Below, in pieces: positions 1 through 4,937 of a stretch of 5,108 bases of DNA (position 1 is its first letter; every line of letters starts with the position of its first letter). The translations under genes were made by a program, and so were the position numbers. Origin of the DNA: Acidobacteriota bacterium (lineage in GTDB: Bacteria > Acidobacteriota > Vicinamibacteria > Vicinamibacterales > CAVVIG01); assembly GCA_003222555.1 (NCBI GenBank), contig QHWL01000422.1, positions 1-5,108 on the forward strand, read 5' to 3'. Under the pieces are notes generated by a model, which was not told the origin of the DNA, searched no databases, and saw only the letters and a list, made by a program, of their open reading frames with translations.

Positions 1-89
1 CCGAAGGAGTGATGTGCCGATACTCGCACTGCAGGCATGGCCAACAGAGCCGCAGTGACGACTACCATCTTCATGTGGCTTCCCCTCAT
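1..89 (-). CDS. Exported DUF6152-like protein, N-terminal fragment
   Basis: The 5' end of a minus-strand gene that continues beyond the left edge; 29 codons are visible. The translation starts MRGSHMKMVVVTAALL, runs through a short hydrophobic segment and reaches a cleavage-like VSA followed by HHSF. A signal peptide followed at once by HHSF is the hallmark start of the small DUF6152 family, secreted proteins of unknown function common in soil bacteria; that assignment is by recognition of the N-terminus only. The ATG at 89 has GGAGG five bases upstream. A second in-frame ATG at 74 also has a purine-rich GAGGGG upstream and would give a tighter signal peptide, so the exact start is open. It is divergent from the VOC gene on the right, so the gap between them probably carries promoters for both. 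Confidence 0.65.
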   Translation of the reverse strand, partial: MRGSHMKMVVVTAALLAMPAVRVSAHHSF

Positions 90-130
90 ATCGACCTCCG
101 TACCTCGATTTCCGGTTTGTCGGGACGGCG

Positions 131-169
131 GATACAGCCGTATCGATAATGTCAACGTGGATCGTCAAC
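131..169. repeat. GATAC inverted repeat plus GTCAAC direct repeat
   Basis: GATAC (131-135) and GTATC (140-144) form a perfect five-base inverted repeat around a four-base spacer. Just beyond lie two copies of GTCAAC (151-156, 164-169) 13 bases apart. On the minus strand the first GTCAAC gives TTGACA at 155-150, a consensus -35 hexamer, but no matching -10 occurs at 16-18 bases. The cluster sits upstream of the leftward gene start and is a candidate operator or non-housekeeping promoter; function is inferred only from position and symmetry. Confidence 0.3.
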
Positions 170-442
170 CATAATACATTAGCAATTAGCCTCGAGCCTT
201 CCACCCTCACGCCCGGCAGGACGACCACGGCTTGATTTTCTAATCCGGCCCTCATGACGGCCCGACGCGCGCCGTGGTGGATGTTCCTTCCGGGGAGGAA
301 TGGTGAGCGCGCGCTGGTTGGTGTAGGATGCGACCGATCAAAGGTCGTCAAATCGGAAATGTCGGTTGTAGCATTGCGAGCGCGCCGGTGCGGCCAAGCC
401 TGCTGTCAGGCGTGGTGCGCGTCTGGTGAGCGTCTTCACGTC

Positions 443-450
443 AAGGAGGG
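443..450 (+). promoter_or_regulatory. Shine-Dalgarno site fixing the VOC gene start
   Basis: AAGGAGGG ends four bases before the ATG at 455. It is the only strong ribosome site in the frame that is open from 254, and the protein beginning there opens with a clean signal peptide. It therefore decides in favour of the internal start and against the upstream ATG at 254. Confidence 0.8.
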
Positions 451-454
451 TCAG

Positions 455-1441
455 ATGCGCCGCTTAACGCTCGTCGTGGTGGGAGTGGGAGCCGTTGTCG
501 GGACCGCGGCGATGCCGCCGAGGACCGCCCGGGCCCAGGAGAAGACGAACGCGGGCCTCAGGCTGAGCGTCGTGGGGATCGCGGTCAAGGACTATCCAAA
601 GTCGCAGAATTTCTACGAGAAGATCATGGGCTTCCCGGTGGCGTTCACCTTCTCCACGCCGGACGGCAGCCGCACGACGACGTACTACCAGACGAGTCGT
701 GACACCTTCCTGGAGATGCAGGCCGCGTTCGGGGACGTGCAGCCGGGGGTGACCCATGCCCACCTCCTGACCGACGACTTGAGCGGCACCATTGCCCGGC
801 TTCGGCAGGCCGGTTTGCCGGCCGCTACCGGCACCACGCCTATGCCGAAAACCATCGGCACGACGATCAGCGTCTCCGGGGGAAGCCACGTGAAGAACGT
901 GAACGTCTTCGATCCCGACGGTCTTCGATTGGAGCTCAACGAATACCTGCCCGACTCGCTCACGACGAAAGCCAGCAAGTCATGGGATGCCAGACGCCCG
1001 AGCCTGACGTTGAGCGTCTTCGGGATTGCCGTGAAGAATTATCCCGAGTCGCAGACGTTCTACGAGAAGACCATGGGCTTTCGGGTGGCGTTCACCTTTC
1101 CGAACGCGGCTGGACAGGTGGTCAACACGTACTATCAAGAAGGCCGGGACAGCTTCATGGAAATGCAGTTGCCGGCCGCGAACGGCCACCCGGGGTTTAC
1201 CCACGCACACTTGGTGACCAACGACCTGGCCGGGACGATCGCGCGGCTTCGGCAGGCGGGGTTGGCCGCCGCCACCCCTGGGGCCCCGCAGATGCCCGGC
1301 ACGATCGGCGAGAAGATCAACGTGTCTCCGGGAGCCAAAACCAAGAACGTGAACGTCGTCGATCCGGACGGCATTCGCTTGGAGCTCAACGAGTACGACG
1401 GCGACTCGCTGCCGAAGAAGGCGATCGACACGTGGAAGTAG
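455..1441 (+). CDS. Exported tandem VOC (glyoxalase-fold) protein
   Basis: A 328-residue protein with two VOC-superfamily domains, the fold of glyoxalases, extradiol dioxygenases and fosfomycin-resistance enzymes. Residues 1-28 form a signal peptide (MRRLTLVVVG, hydrophobic core, ARA cleavage-like site), so it should act outside the cytoplasm. Domain 1 is about residues 36-165 and domain 2 about 184-315; they are clear duplicates, sharing the GIAVK-YP-SQ-FYEK-MGF segment, GTIARLRQAGL and KNVNV-DPDG-RLELNEY, about 149 residues apart. Of the usual metal ligands, a His (H103; H252) and the Glu after DPDG (E160; E310) are present in both halves, but the His normally found in the first strand appears replaced by Val (V39; V188). 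It may therefore be a binding protein or an enzyme with altered metal coordination; substrate unknown. The start is set by AAGGAGGG at 443-450. The methyltransferase-like pseudogene follows 22 bases downstream and is probably co-transcribed. Confidence 0.9.
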   Translation: MRRLTLVVVGVGAVVGTAAMPPRTARAQEKTNAGLRLSVVGIAVKDYPKSQNFYEKIMGFPVAFTFSTPDGSRTTTYYQTSRDTFLEMQAAFGDVQPGVTHAHLLTDDLSGTIARLRQAGLPAATGTTPMPKTIGTTISVSGGSHVKNVNVFDPDGLRLELNEYLPDSLTTKASKSWDARRPSLTLSVFGIAVKNYPESQTFYEKTMGFRVAFTFPNAAGQVVNTYYQEGRDSFMEMQLPAANGHPGFTHAHLVTNDLAGTIARLRQAGLAAATPGAPQMPGTIGEKINVSPGAKTKNVNVVDPDGIRLELNEYDGDSLPKKAIDTWK

Positions 1442-1463
1442 GCGTGAGGGGCGCGACACCTGA

Positions 1464-2122
1464 ATGAGATTTCGATCCTTCGTATACTGCGTGGCGCTGG
1501 CGTTGGGGGCGACTCTGGGCGTCGTCGCCCAGACGGACGTACATCCGCTCAGCGGCCGGCGGTTTGCACCGGTGATGTCTGCCGAGGGAGCCGACTGGCT
1601 CGATCGCAGCGAACGCCGCAGCGAAGAGGACCCGGAACGGGCGCTCGACCTACTGGCGATTCCCAAAGGCGCGGCAGTCGCTGACGTCGGCGCCGGATCC
1701 GGGTACATGACGGTGAAATTATCTGCGCGCGTGGGCCCAACCGGAAGGGTGTACGCGACCGTCATCCAACCCGAAATGTTGAGGCCGCTCGGTCGGCGCC
1801 TCACGATCCAGCTGGTAACCAATGTGATCCTCATTCCGGGAGCCGTCGACGATCCACGGCTGCCGCAATCGGCGGTTGAGACGTGTACCACGAGTTTTCC
1901 GCGCCGCAGGCAATGCTTCGGCATCTTCGCGACGCTCTCAAGGCAGGCGGCCGGCTCGTGTTGCTCGAGTACCGAAAAGAAGATCCGTCGATTCCGATCC
2001 GGCCAGAGCACAAAATGAGCGTGGCCGAAGCAAAACTAGAAATCGAGGCGGAAGGATACGCCTTGTCAAGGATCGACGAATCGTTGCCGCGTCAACACGT
2101 CCTCGTTTTTACGAAGCGATAA
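1464..2122 (+). pseudogene. Exported SAM-methyltransferase-like gene, frameshifted
   Basis: Reading from ATG 1464 gives a signal-peptide-like start (MRFRSFVYCVALALG, then VAQ), an HPLSGRRFAPVM segment, and a class I methyltransferase core with motif I at residues 72-81 (VADVGAGSGY; D74, G76, G78, G80). After SAV at residues 136-138 the frame goes wrong and stops at 2018. The true continuation is one frame over, from GAC at 1880 to the TAA at 2120-2122: DVYHEFSAPQAMLRHLR, then GGRLVLLEYRKEDPS, RPEHKMS and PRQHVLVF, all typical of this family. Intact relatives, as I recall them, carry about five hydrophobic residues (DLVLMV-like) between the two parts, so about 16 bases seem to be missing at 1878-1880, leaving GA abutting GAC. 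The acidic residue expected after strand 2 (YATDIQPEM in relatives) is Val here (V100), which would weaken SAM ribose binding. It is likely a decayed gene, although an assembly error is possible. Natural substrate unknown; a methyltransferase with an export signal is itself odd. Confidence 0.75.
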
Positions 2123-2224
2123 CTCACTACGGGATTTGTTGGCAACTTTTAGTGTCGGGAGAGCATCAGAACGAGCGGCTCAGGGTCATCATCTCGTAAG
2201 CTCGATGCCCGCCGCCGCTCGCGC
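2123..2224. other. Convergent intergenic spacer
   Basis: A 102-base gap between the ends of the plus-strand pair and the minus-strand operon. It contains a weak nested inverted repeat: GCATC 2163-2167 with GATGC 2204-2208, and inside it ACGAG 2171-2175 with CTCGT 2193-2197. No T-run follows on either strand, so I cannot call an intrinsic terminator; termination may be Rho-dependent or use this weak structure in both directions. Confidence 0.35.
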
Positions 2225-2809
2225 TCAGTACCAACTGGGTTTCTTTTCCGGGGGATACACCGGCACTGCCGGAACGAAGCCATTCCGATTCGGCATGACG
2301 ACCTTCGGCAGGGTCTTCTCGTCCATGACGTCGTTTTCTTTGATGATGCCGTTCCAGTAGTACAGAAACGCGACCACGGCATAGACGTCGTTCGGGGCGA
2401 GCGATCCCGGATTGCTGGGGGGCATCGCGCGGTTGATGTAGTCCCATGCGATCGTCGCGTACGGGTAGTAGCTTGGACCGTTCCTTTCCTCACCGTAAAA
2501 AGCGCCGCGATAAGGCTTGCCGGGACTGCCGATCACCAGACTCCGGAGGAGCCCGTTTTCCTCATTCGTCCCCTTCCCGTGGCATATCTCGCACCGCTTG
2601 GCAAAGATCGCCGCGCCTTCCTTGGCGGTTCCGCGCCCGGGAGGAAGTTCCTTTCCCTCCGGGCCAATCATCCGGTCAAAGCTCTGGATGTCTGCCTGGC
2701 TCAGGGGCGTGCCCAGACCGGGATAGACACGCGGCTGCGACTGCGCCAGCGCCGCCACCGAACCTGCCAGGATCATCGCTGGCAAGAGGAATTTAAGCGA
2801 ACATGGCAT
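2225..2809 (-). CDS. SoxD-like monoheme cytochrome c
   Basis: A 194-residue exported c-type cytochrome, the likely electron acceptor of the SoxC-like enzyme encoded just upstream. Residues 1-24 form a signal peptide (LLPAMILAGSVAALAQ). The region YPGLGTPLSQADIQSFD (about 29-45) and LPPGRGTAKEGAAIFAKRC precede the single heme-binding motif CEICH at 73-77. Met129 in NRAMP is the likely distal heme ligand. The tail KTLPKVVMPNRNGFVP (about 165-180) matches the C-terminal signature of SoxD-type sulfite dehydrogenase cytochromes, although classical SoxD is larger and diheme; this is a short single-heme version. The frame is open to 2854, but the ATG at 2809 has GGGAG at 2822-2818 (eight-base spacer) and gives the better signal peptide; the ATG at 2824 lacks a ribosome site. 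From 2809 the gene overlaps the end of the molybdoenzyme gene by 17 bases, indicating translational coupling in one operon. Confidence 0.9.
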   Translation of the reverse strand: MPCSLKFLLPAMILAGSVAALAQSQPRVYPGLGTPLSQADIQSFDRMIGPEGKELPPGRGTAKEGAAIFAKRCEICHGKGTNEENGLLRSLVIGSPGKPYRGAFYGEERNGPSYYPYATIAWDYINRAMPPSNPGSLAPNDVYAVVAFLYYWNGIIKENDVMDEKTLPKVVMPNRNGFVPAVPVYPPEKKPSWY

Positions 2810-4019
2810 CGGAAATGCTCCCATCGCGAGCGATTTTCCAGGGTTGAATGGCATTGAAATGAATGGCGCGGGGACGTGGGGTTTTTTTCCAATCCTCTAA
2901 GTGCATGCCCCAGTCTTTACTCAACTCCGCCAGCGACGGCTGAACTTCACCCGCTTCGTCGGTGCAACGAGACTGGATCACCGCCTCCTGTCCGTCCCAA
3001 GCCCAGTCGAACGTAAACCGGGTATGCGCCCTCGGAAGCACCGGCGCATGACGCTTCGCTTCCTTCCAACTCCCTCCGCCGTCGGTGGACACTTCGACCT
3101 TGTTGATCACGCCCGCACCGGACCAAGCCAAGCCGGTAATCTGGGCATATCCCCGTAACATTTCTAGTCCAGCTGAAGGCCGTGTAACCACGGATTTCGG
3201 GCCAAACTGAAAATGGTACCAGCGCGCTTTGTCGCGCAGGTCGGGCCGCGTGACCGAATGATTCATGCTTTCATTCCAGGCCATGTAGGGCTGGTCCACC
3301 ACCTTGACATGTGTCAAATACTTCACGCTGAAGGGCGCTTCCCAGCCGGGGACGACCAGCCGAACCGGATAACCCTGCTCAACGCGCAACGGCTCGCCAT
3401 TTTGGCCGTAGGCCACGATAACGTCTTCCATGGCCTTTGCCAGCGGAAGGGTGTGCGAAAATTTGCCCGCGTCCCCCCCTTCCGAAACCAGCCAGCTCGC
3501 CTCTTTCTGGAGGCCGGCCTCTTTGAGCAACACGGAAAGCGGGACCCCGGTCCATTCGCTGCAACTGGTCATGCCGTGGATGAACTGGACCGGCAACCCC
3601 AAGTTCGGATCGCCAGCACCATGGATCGCGGGAGAGCTGTTTCCATGGCATTCCAGGAAATGAATCCGGGATACGGAAGGCAGCTGCTTCAGTTCCTCCA
3701 CGGTGAAACTCAAAGGACGATCCACCAAGCCGTGGATCGTCAAGCGATGTTGCCGCACATCGATTTCGGGAAACTCTGACGAGTGCTGTTGCATGAAGTG
3801 GAGGGAGGCCGGCGTGATGATGCCCGCGTAATCCTGAAGCGGGGTGTAGTGAGTCATGTGATCGATGGTGTATCTGGCCCCTCGGCGCGGGAGCTCGCCG
3901 TGGAGGTGTTGTGCTTGAGCTGACTGGCCCCTCACGGCCAATCCTGCGCCTGTAGCCACACCAGCCAGTGCAGCCGTTTGTTTCAGGAACCGTCTCCGGC
4001 TAGATCGATTGGAATTCAT
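2793..4019 (-). CDS. soxC: SoxC-like sulfite dehydrogenase, molybdopterin subunit
   Basis: A 408-residue periplasmic molybdenum enzyme of the sulfite oxidase family, expected to oxidise sulfite to sulfate and pass electrons to a cytochrome c. The N-terminus carries a twin-arginine export signal (SRRRFLK at 7-13, then a hydrophobic stretch to about residue 36), fitting export after cofactor insertion. The segments TPLQDYAGIITPASLHF (59-75) and HRLTIHGLVDRPLSFT (91-106) are strongly SoxC-like. FLECHGNS (121-128) supplies the molybdenum-ligand cysteine C124; SCSEWTGVPLSVLL (152-165) and GYPVRLVVPGWEAPFSVKYL (216-235) complete the oxidoreductase domain. The Mo-co dimerisation domain covers about 275-375 (ITGLAWSGAG, VEVSTDGGGSW). 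The start is ATG 4019 with GGAGGA at 4028-4023, three bases away; a further-upstream TTG at 4043 has no ribosome site. Middle gene of an operon with two cytochromes. The exact substrate is inferred from family; other Sox genes are absent from the window. Confidence 0.9.
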   Translation of the reverse strand: MNSNRSSRRRFLKQTAALAGVATGAGLAVRGQSAQAQHLHGELPRRGARYTIDHMTHYTPLQDYAGIITPASLHFMQQHSSEFPEIDVRQHRLTIHGLVDRPLSFTVEELKQLPSVSRIHFLECHGNSSPAIHGAGDPNLGLPVQFIHGMTSCSEWTGVPLSVLLKEAGLQKEASWLVSEGGDAGKFSHTLPLAKAMEDVIVAYGQNGEPLRVEQGYPVRLVVPGWEAPFSVKYLTHVKVVDQPYMAWNESMNHSVTRPDLRDKARWYHFQFGPKSVVTRPSAGLEMLRGYAQITGLAWSGAGVINKVEVSTDGGGSWKEAKRHAPVLPRAHTRFTFDWAWDGQEAVIQSRCTDEAGEVQPSLAELSKDWGMHLEDWKKTPRPRAIHFNAIQPWKIARDGSISDAMFA

Positions 4020-4058
4020 GATTCCTCCGGAACATCTGTACAATCACGCTGCTGCCGC

Positions 4059-4622
4059 TCAGAGGCCGGATAGGTAACGCGCCATCGCCTCCCGGTCGGC
4101 GGGCGGAATCGCTGCCATCATTTTCATCATGGTAGCATTGTTTTTTCGCTCACCTTCGGCGAATCGGCGCATCGCCTCGACCAGATATTCGTAGCCTTGG
4201 CCGGCCAGCCGCGGCGCCGTTGTGTCATGACAACCCTGGCATACAGCGAGTCCAGGGGGCGGCGGCGTGGAGGCGGCACCAGCCGACCGCGCCGGCCATG
4301 TCTGTTTCGCGAAATAAGTCGCTGCGACCCTCAGTTCTTCCTGCGTGAGGGTTTTTGCCATCCACAACATGACCTCGTCGTTTCGAGCTCCATTCTCGAA
4401 GTCATGCAACTGTTTCACGAGGTAATTTTCCTGCTGACCCCAGATCACTGGAATGGTTGCATTTTTGCGCCTGCCGTTCACGTCGTGGCATGCGTTGCAA
4501 ACACTCAACTTGGCGCTGAATTCTCGATCCGTACTCGGATCTGGGATGATCTCAGCGGTAAGGGCCGGCGCGGCCAGCGCGGCCAGAACGACCAGAACGC
4601 CGAAAACAATCTGTGTGCGCAA
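4059..4622 (-). CDS. Diheme cytochrome c, c4-type
   Basis: A 187-residue exported diheme cytochrome c, first gene of the molybdoenzyme operon and a plausible electron shuttle between the sulfite dehydrogenase/SoxD-like pair and the terminal oxidase. Residues 1-23 are a signal peptide (VFGVLVVLAALAAPALTA). Two homologous halves follow: heme site CNACH (42-46) with likely distal Met85 in NDEVMLWMAKTL, and heme site CQGCH (128-132) with likely distal Met166 in the Met-rich NNATMMKMMAAIP. The halves are joined by a Pro/Ala linker (ASTPPPPG, 117-124). This arrangement and the EELRVAATYF and REAMARYLSGL helices fit cytochrome c4/class I diheme proteins. Translation starts at TTG 4622, supported by GGAGG at 4633-4629 six bases upstream; no in-frame ATG lies near. 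The gap to the SoxC-like gene is 39 bases, in the same direction. Confidence 0.9.
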   Translation of the reverse strand: MRTQIVFGVLVVLAALAAPALTAEIIPDPSTDREFSAKLSVCNACHDVNGRRKNATIPVIWGQQENYLVKQLHDFENGARNDEVMLWMAKTLTQEELRVAATYFAKQTWPARSAGAASTPPPPGLAVCQGCHDTTAPRLAGQGYEYLVEAMRRFAEGERKNNATMMKMMAAIPPADREAMARYLSGL

Positions 4623-4628
4623 GAATTT

Positions 4629-4634
4629 CCTCCC
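4629..4634 (-). promoter_or_regulatory. Shine-Dalgarno site supporting a TTG start
   Basis: GGGAGG on the minus strand lies six bases before TTG at 4622. A strong ribosome site at standard distance, followed by a textbook signal peptide, argues that the rare TTG is the true initiation codon of the diheme cytochrome. TTG may keep its level below that of a standard ATG start. Confidence 0.75.
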
Positions 4635-4660
4635 TCGCTTGGGTGTTGTCGGCGAAGTGA

Positions 4661-4666
4661 ATTATA
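4661..4666 (-). promoter_or_regulatory. Candidate -10 box of the cytochrome/soxC operon
   Basis: A perfect TATAAT on the minus strand, 38 bases upstream of the TTG start of the diheme cytochrome, would give a leader of roughly 30 bases. No TTGACA-like -35 is present at 16-18 bases (the sequence there is GC-rich), and there is no TG extension, so an activator or alternative recognition would be needed. Called on the -10 match and position only. Confidence 0.45.
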
Positions 4667-4730
4667 GCCTACGAAACCGGGCGGCGCGGAGTCCTTCGCG
4701 CGAGACCCCGGTATGAGAAGCGCAGCAAAG

Positions 4731-4776
4731 TCCGGTAAAGTGCGGCTAACGTCGCTTTTTCCGCCTGTTTACCGGA
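4731..4776. repeat. Imperfect inverted repeat / hairpin
   Basis: TCCGGTAAA at 4731-4739 pairs perfectly over nine bases with TTTACCGGA at 4768-4776. After a small internal loop (GT against CTG), GCGG 4742-4745 pairs with CCGC 4761-4764, leaving a 15-base loop that ends in a T-run. The right arm is the anticodon arm of the tRNA-Asn relic, so the left arm looks like an inverted partial copy of it or a chance match. It lacks a trailing T-run on the plus strand, so it is not a standard terminator in that direction. Confidence 0.5.
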
Positions 4777-4798
4777 GGGTTGCTGGTTCGAATCCAGC
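4760..4798 (+). pseudogene. tRNA-Asn(GTT) 3' half remnant
   Basis: The stretch reads as the 3' half of a tRNA. Anticodon stem TCCGC/CCGGA (4760-4764 with 4772-4776; the innermost pair is a C-C mismatch) encloses a seven-base loop CTGTTTA with U33 and anticodon GTT. It is followed by a five-base variable loop GGGTT (4777-4781) and a perfect T-arm GCTGG-TTCGAAT-CCAGC (4782-4798). Bacterial tRNA-Asn commonly has CTGTTAA in the loop; here position 37 is T instead of A. No D-arm or 5' acceptor strand is found upstream, and the following TGAGGTA has no partner, so it cannot be a working tRNA. Such 3' halves often remain where an integrative element used a tRNA gene as its attachment site, but no integrase is in the window. 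Confidence 0.6.
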
Positions 4799-4862
4799 TG
4801 AGGTAGTTCCCATTGAGCAGATTCAAACGCTTTCGTTCGCGGCACCGGGCGGGGGTACATGC

Positions 4863-4891
4863 TCGACTGGCGCGAATTATCGGGATAGGAT
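4863..4891 (+). promoter_or_regulatory. Weak candidate promoter of the ankyrin gene
   Basis: TCGACT (4863-4868) and TAGGAT (4886-4891) each match the -35 and -10 consensus at four of six positions and are separated by exactly 17 bases, 46 bases upstream of the ankyrin start codon. Chance occurrence is quite possible. Confidence 0.25.
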
Positions 4892-4937
4892 CTCAGCCGG
4901 CGGCAATTCACACGAGCACCACGTTAGGAGAACCGAA

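Larger units (their letters stand above)
90..454. other. Divergent intergenic region with small repeats
   Basis: This 365-base gap lies between two divergent genes and contains no convincing coding region. The plus-strand frame from 254 to 454 is open and continuous with the VOC gene, but it has no good ribosome site at 254, is rich in Arg, Cys and Trp, and would bury the signal peptide, so I treat it as untranslated. Seen in the gap: a direct repeat of GTCAAC at 151-156 and 164-169 (13-base period; reads GTTGAC on the minus strand, so it could be a -35-like or operator element for the left gene), a perfect inverted repeat GATAC-N4-GTATC at 131-144, and a second inverted repeat CGACC-N7-GGTCG at 331-347 upstream of the VOC gene. 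No well-spaced -35/-10 pair stands out on either strand. Confidence 0.5.
4667..4937. other. Divergent intergenic region with tRNA relic
   Basis: The bulk of a 315-base gap (4623-4937) between the leftward cytochrome operon and the rightward ankyrin gene. It holds a long imperfect hairpin (4731-4776), a tRNA-Asn 3' half relic (4760-4798) and a weak promoter-like pair before the ankyrin gene. The minus-strand open frame crossing it (4911-4669) contains the peptide QLDSNQQPSG, which is simply the antisense translation of the tRNA relic, so it is not annotated as a gene. Confidence 0.55.

Noticed and set aside
254..454. N-terminal extension of the VOC gene from ATG 254
   Set aside because: No ribosome site at 254, unlike-protein composition, and a strong ribosome site plus signal peptide at 455.
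537..1441. CRISPR-like or satellite repeat from the internal similarity
   Set aside because: The repeat is a protein-level domain duplication of about 450 bases with diverged DNA, not a spacer-repeat array.
980..2011. 343-residue minus-strand open frame
   Set aside because: Antisense to the VOC and methyltransferase-like genes; Arg/Ser-rich, no recognisable domain, high-GC shadow frame.
1883..2122. Independent small gene starting at GTG 1883
   Set aside because: It is the C-terminal half of the methyltransferase-like gene in the shifted frame, with no ribosome site of its own.
2163..2208. Intrinsic terminator between the convergent genes
   Set aside because: Stems are short, with a large internal loop, and no T-run follows on either strand.
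3213..3779. 188-residue plus-strand open frame
   Set aside because: Antisense shadow of the soxC-like gene; the minus strand has clear conserved motifs and this one has none.
4734..4806. Functional complete tRNA gene
   Set aside because: No D-arm, no 5' acceptor strand complementary to TGAGGTA, and a mismatch in the anticodon stem.
4669..4911. 80-residue minus-strand open frame containing QLDSNQQPSG
   Set aside because: The peptide is the antisense translation of a tRNA T-arm and variable loop, a well-known source of false proteins.
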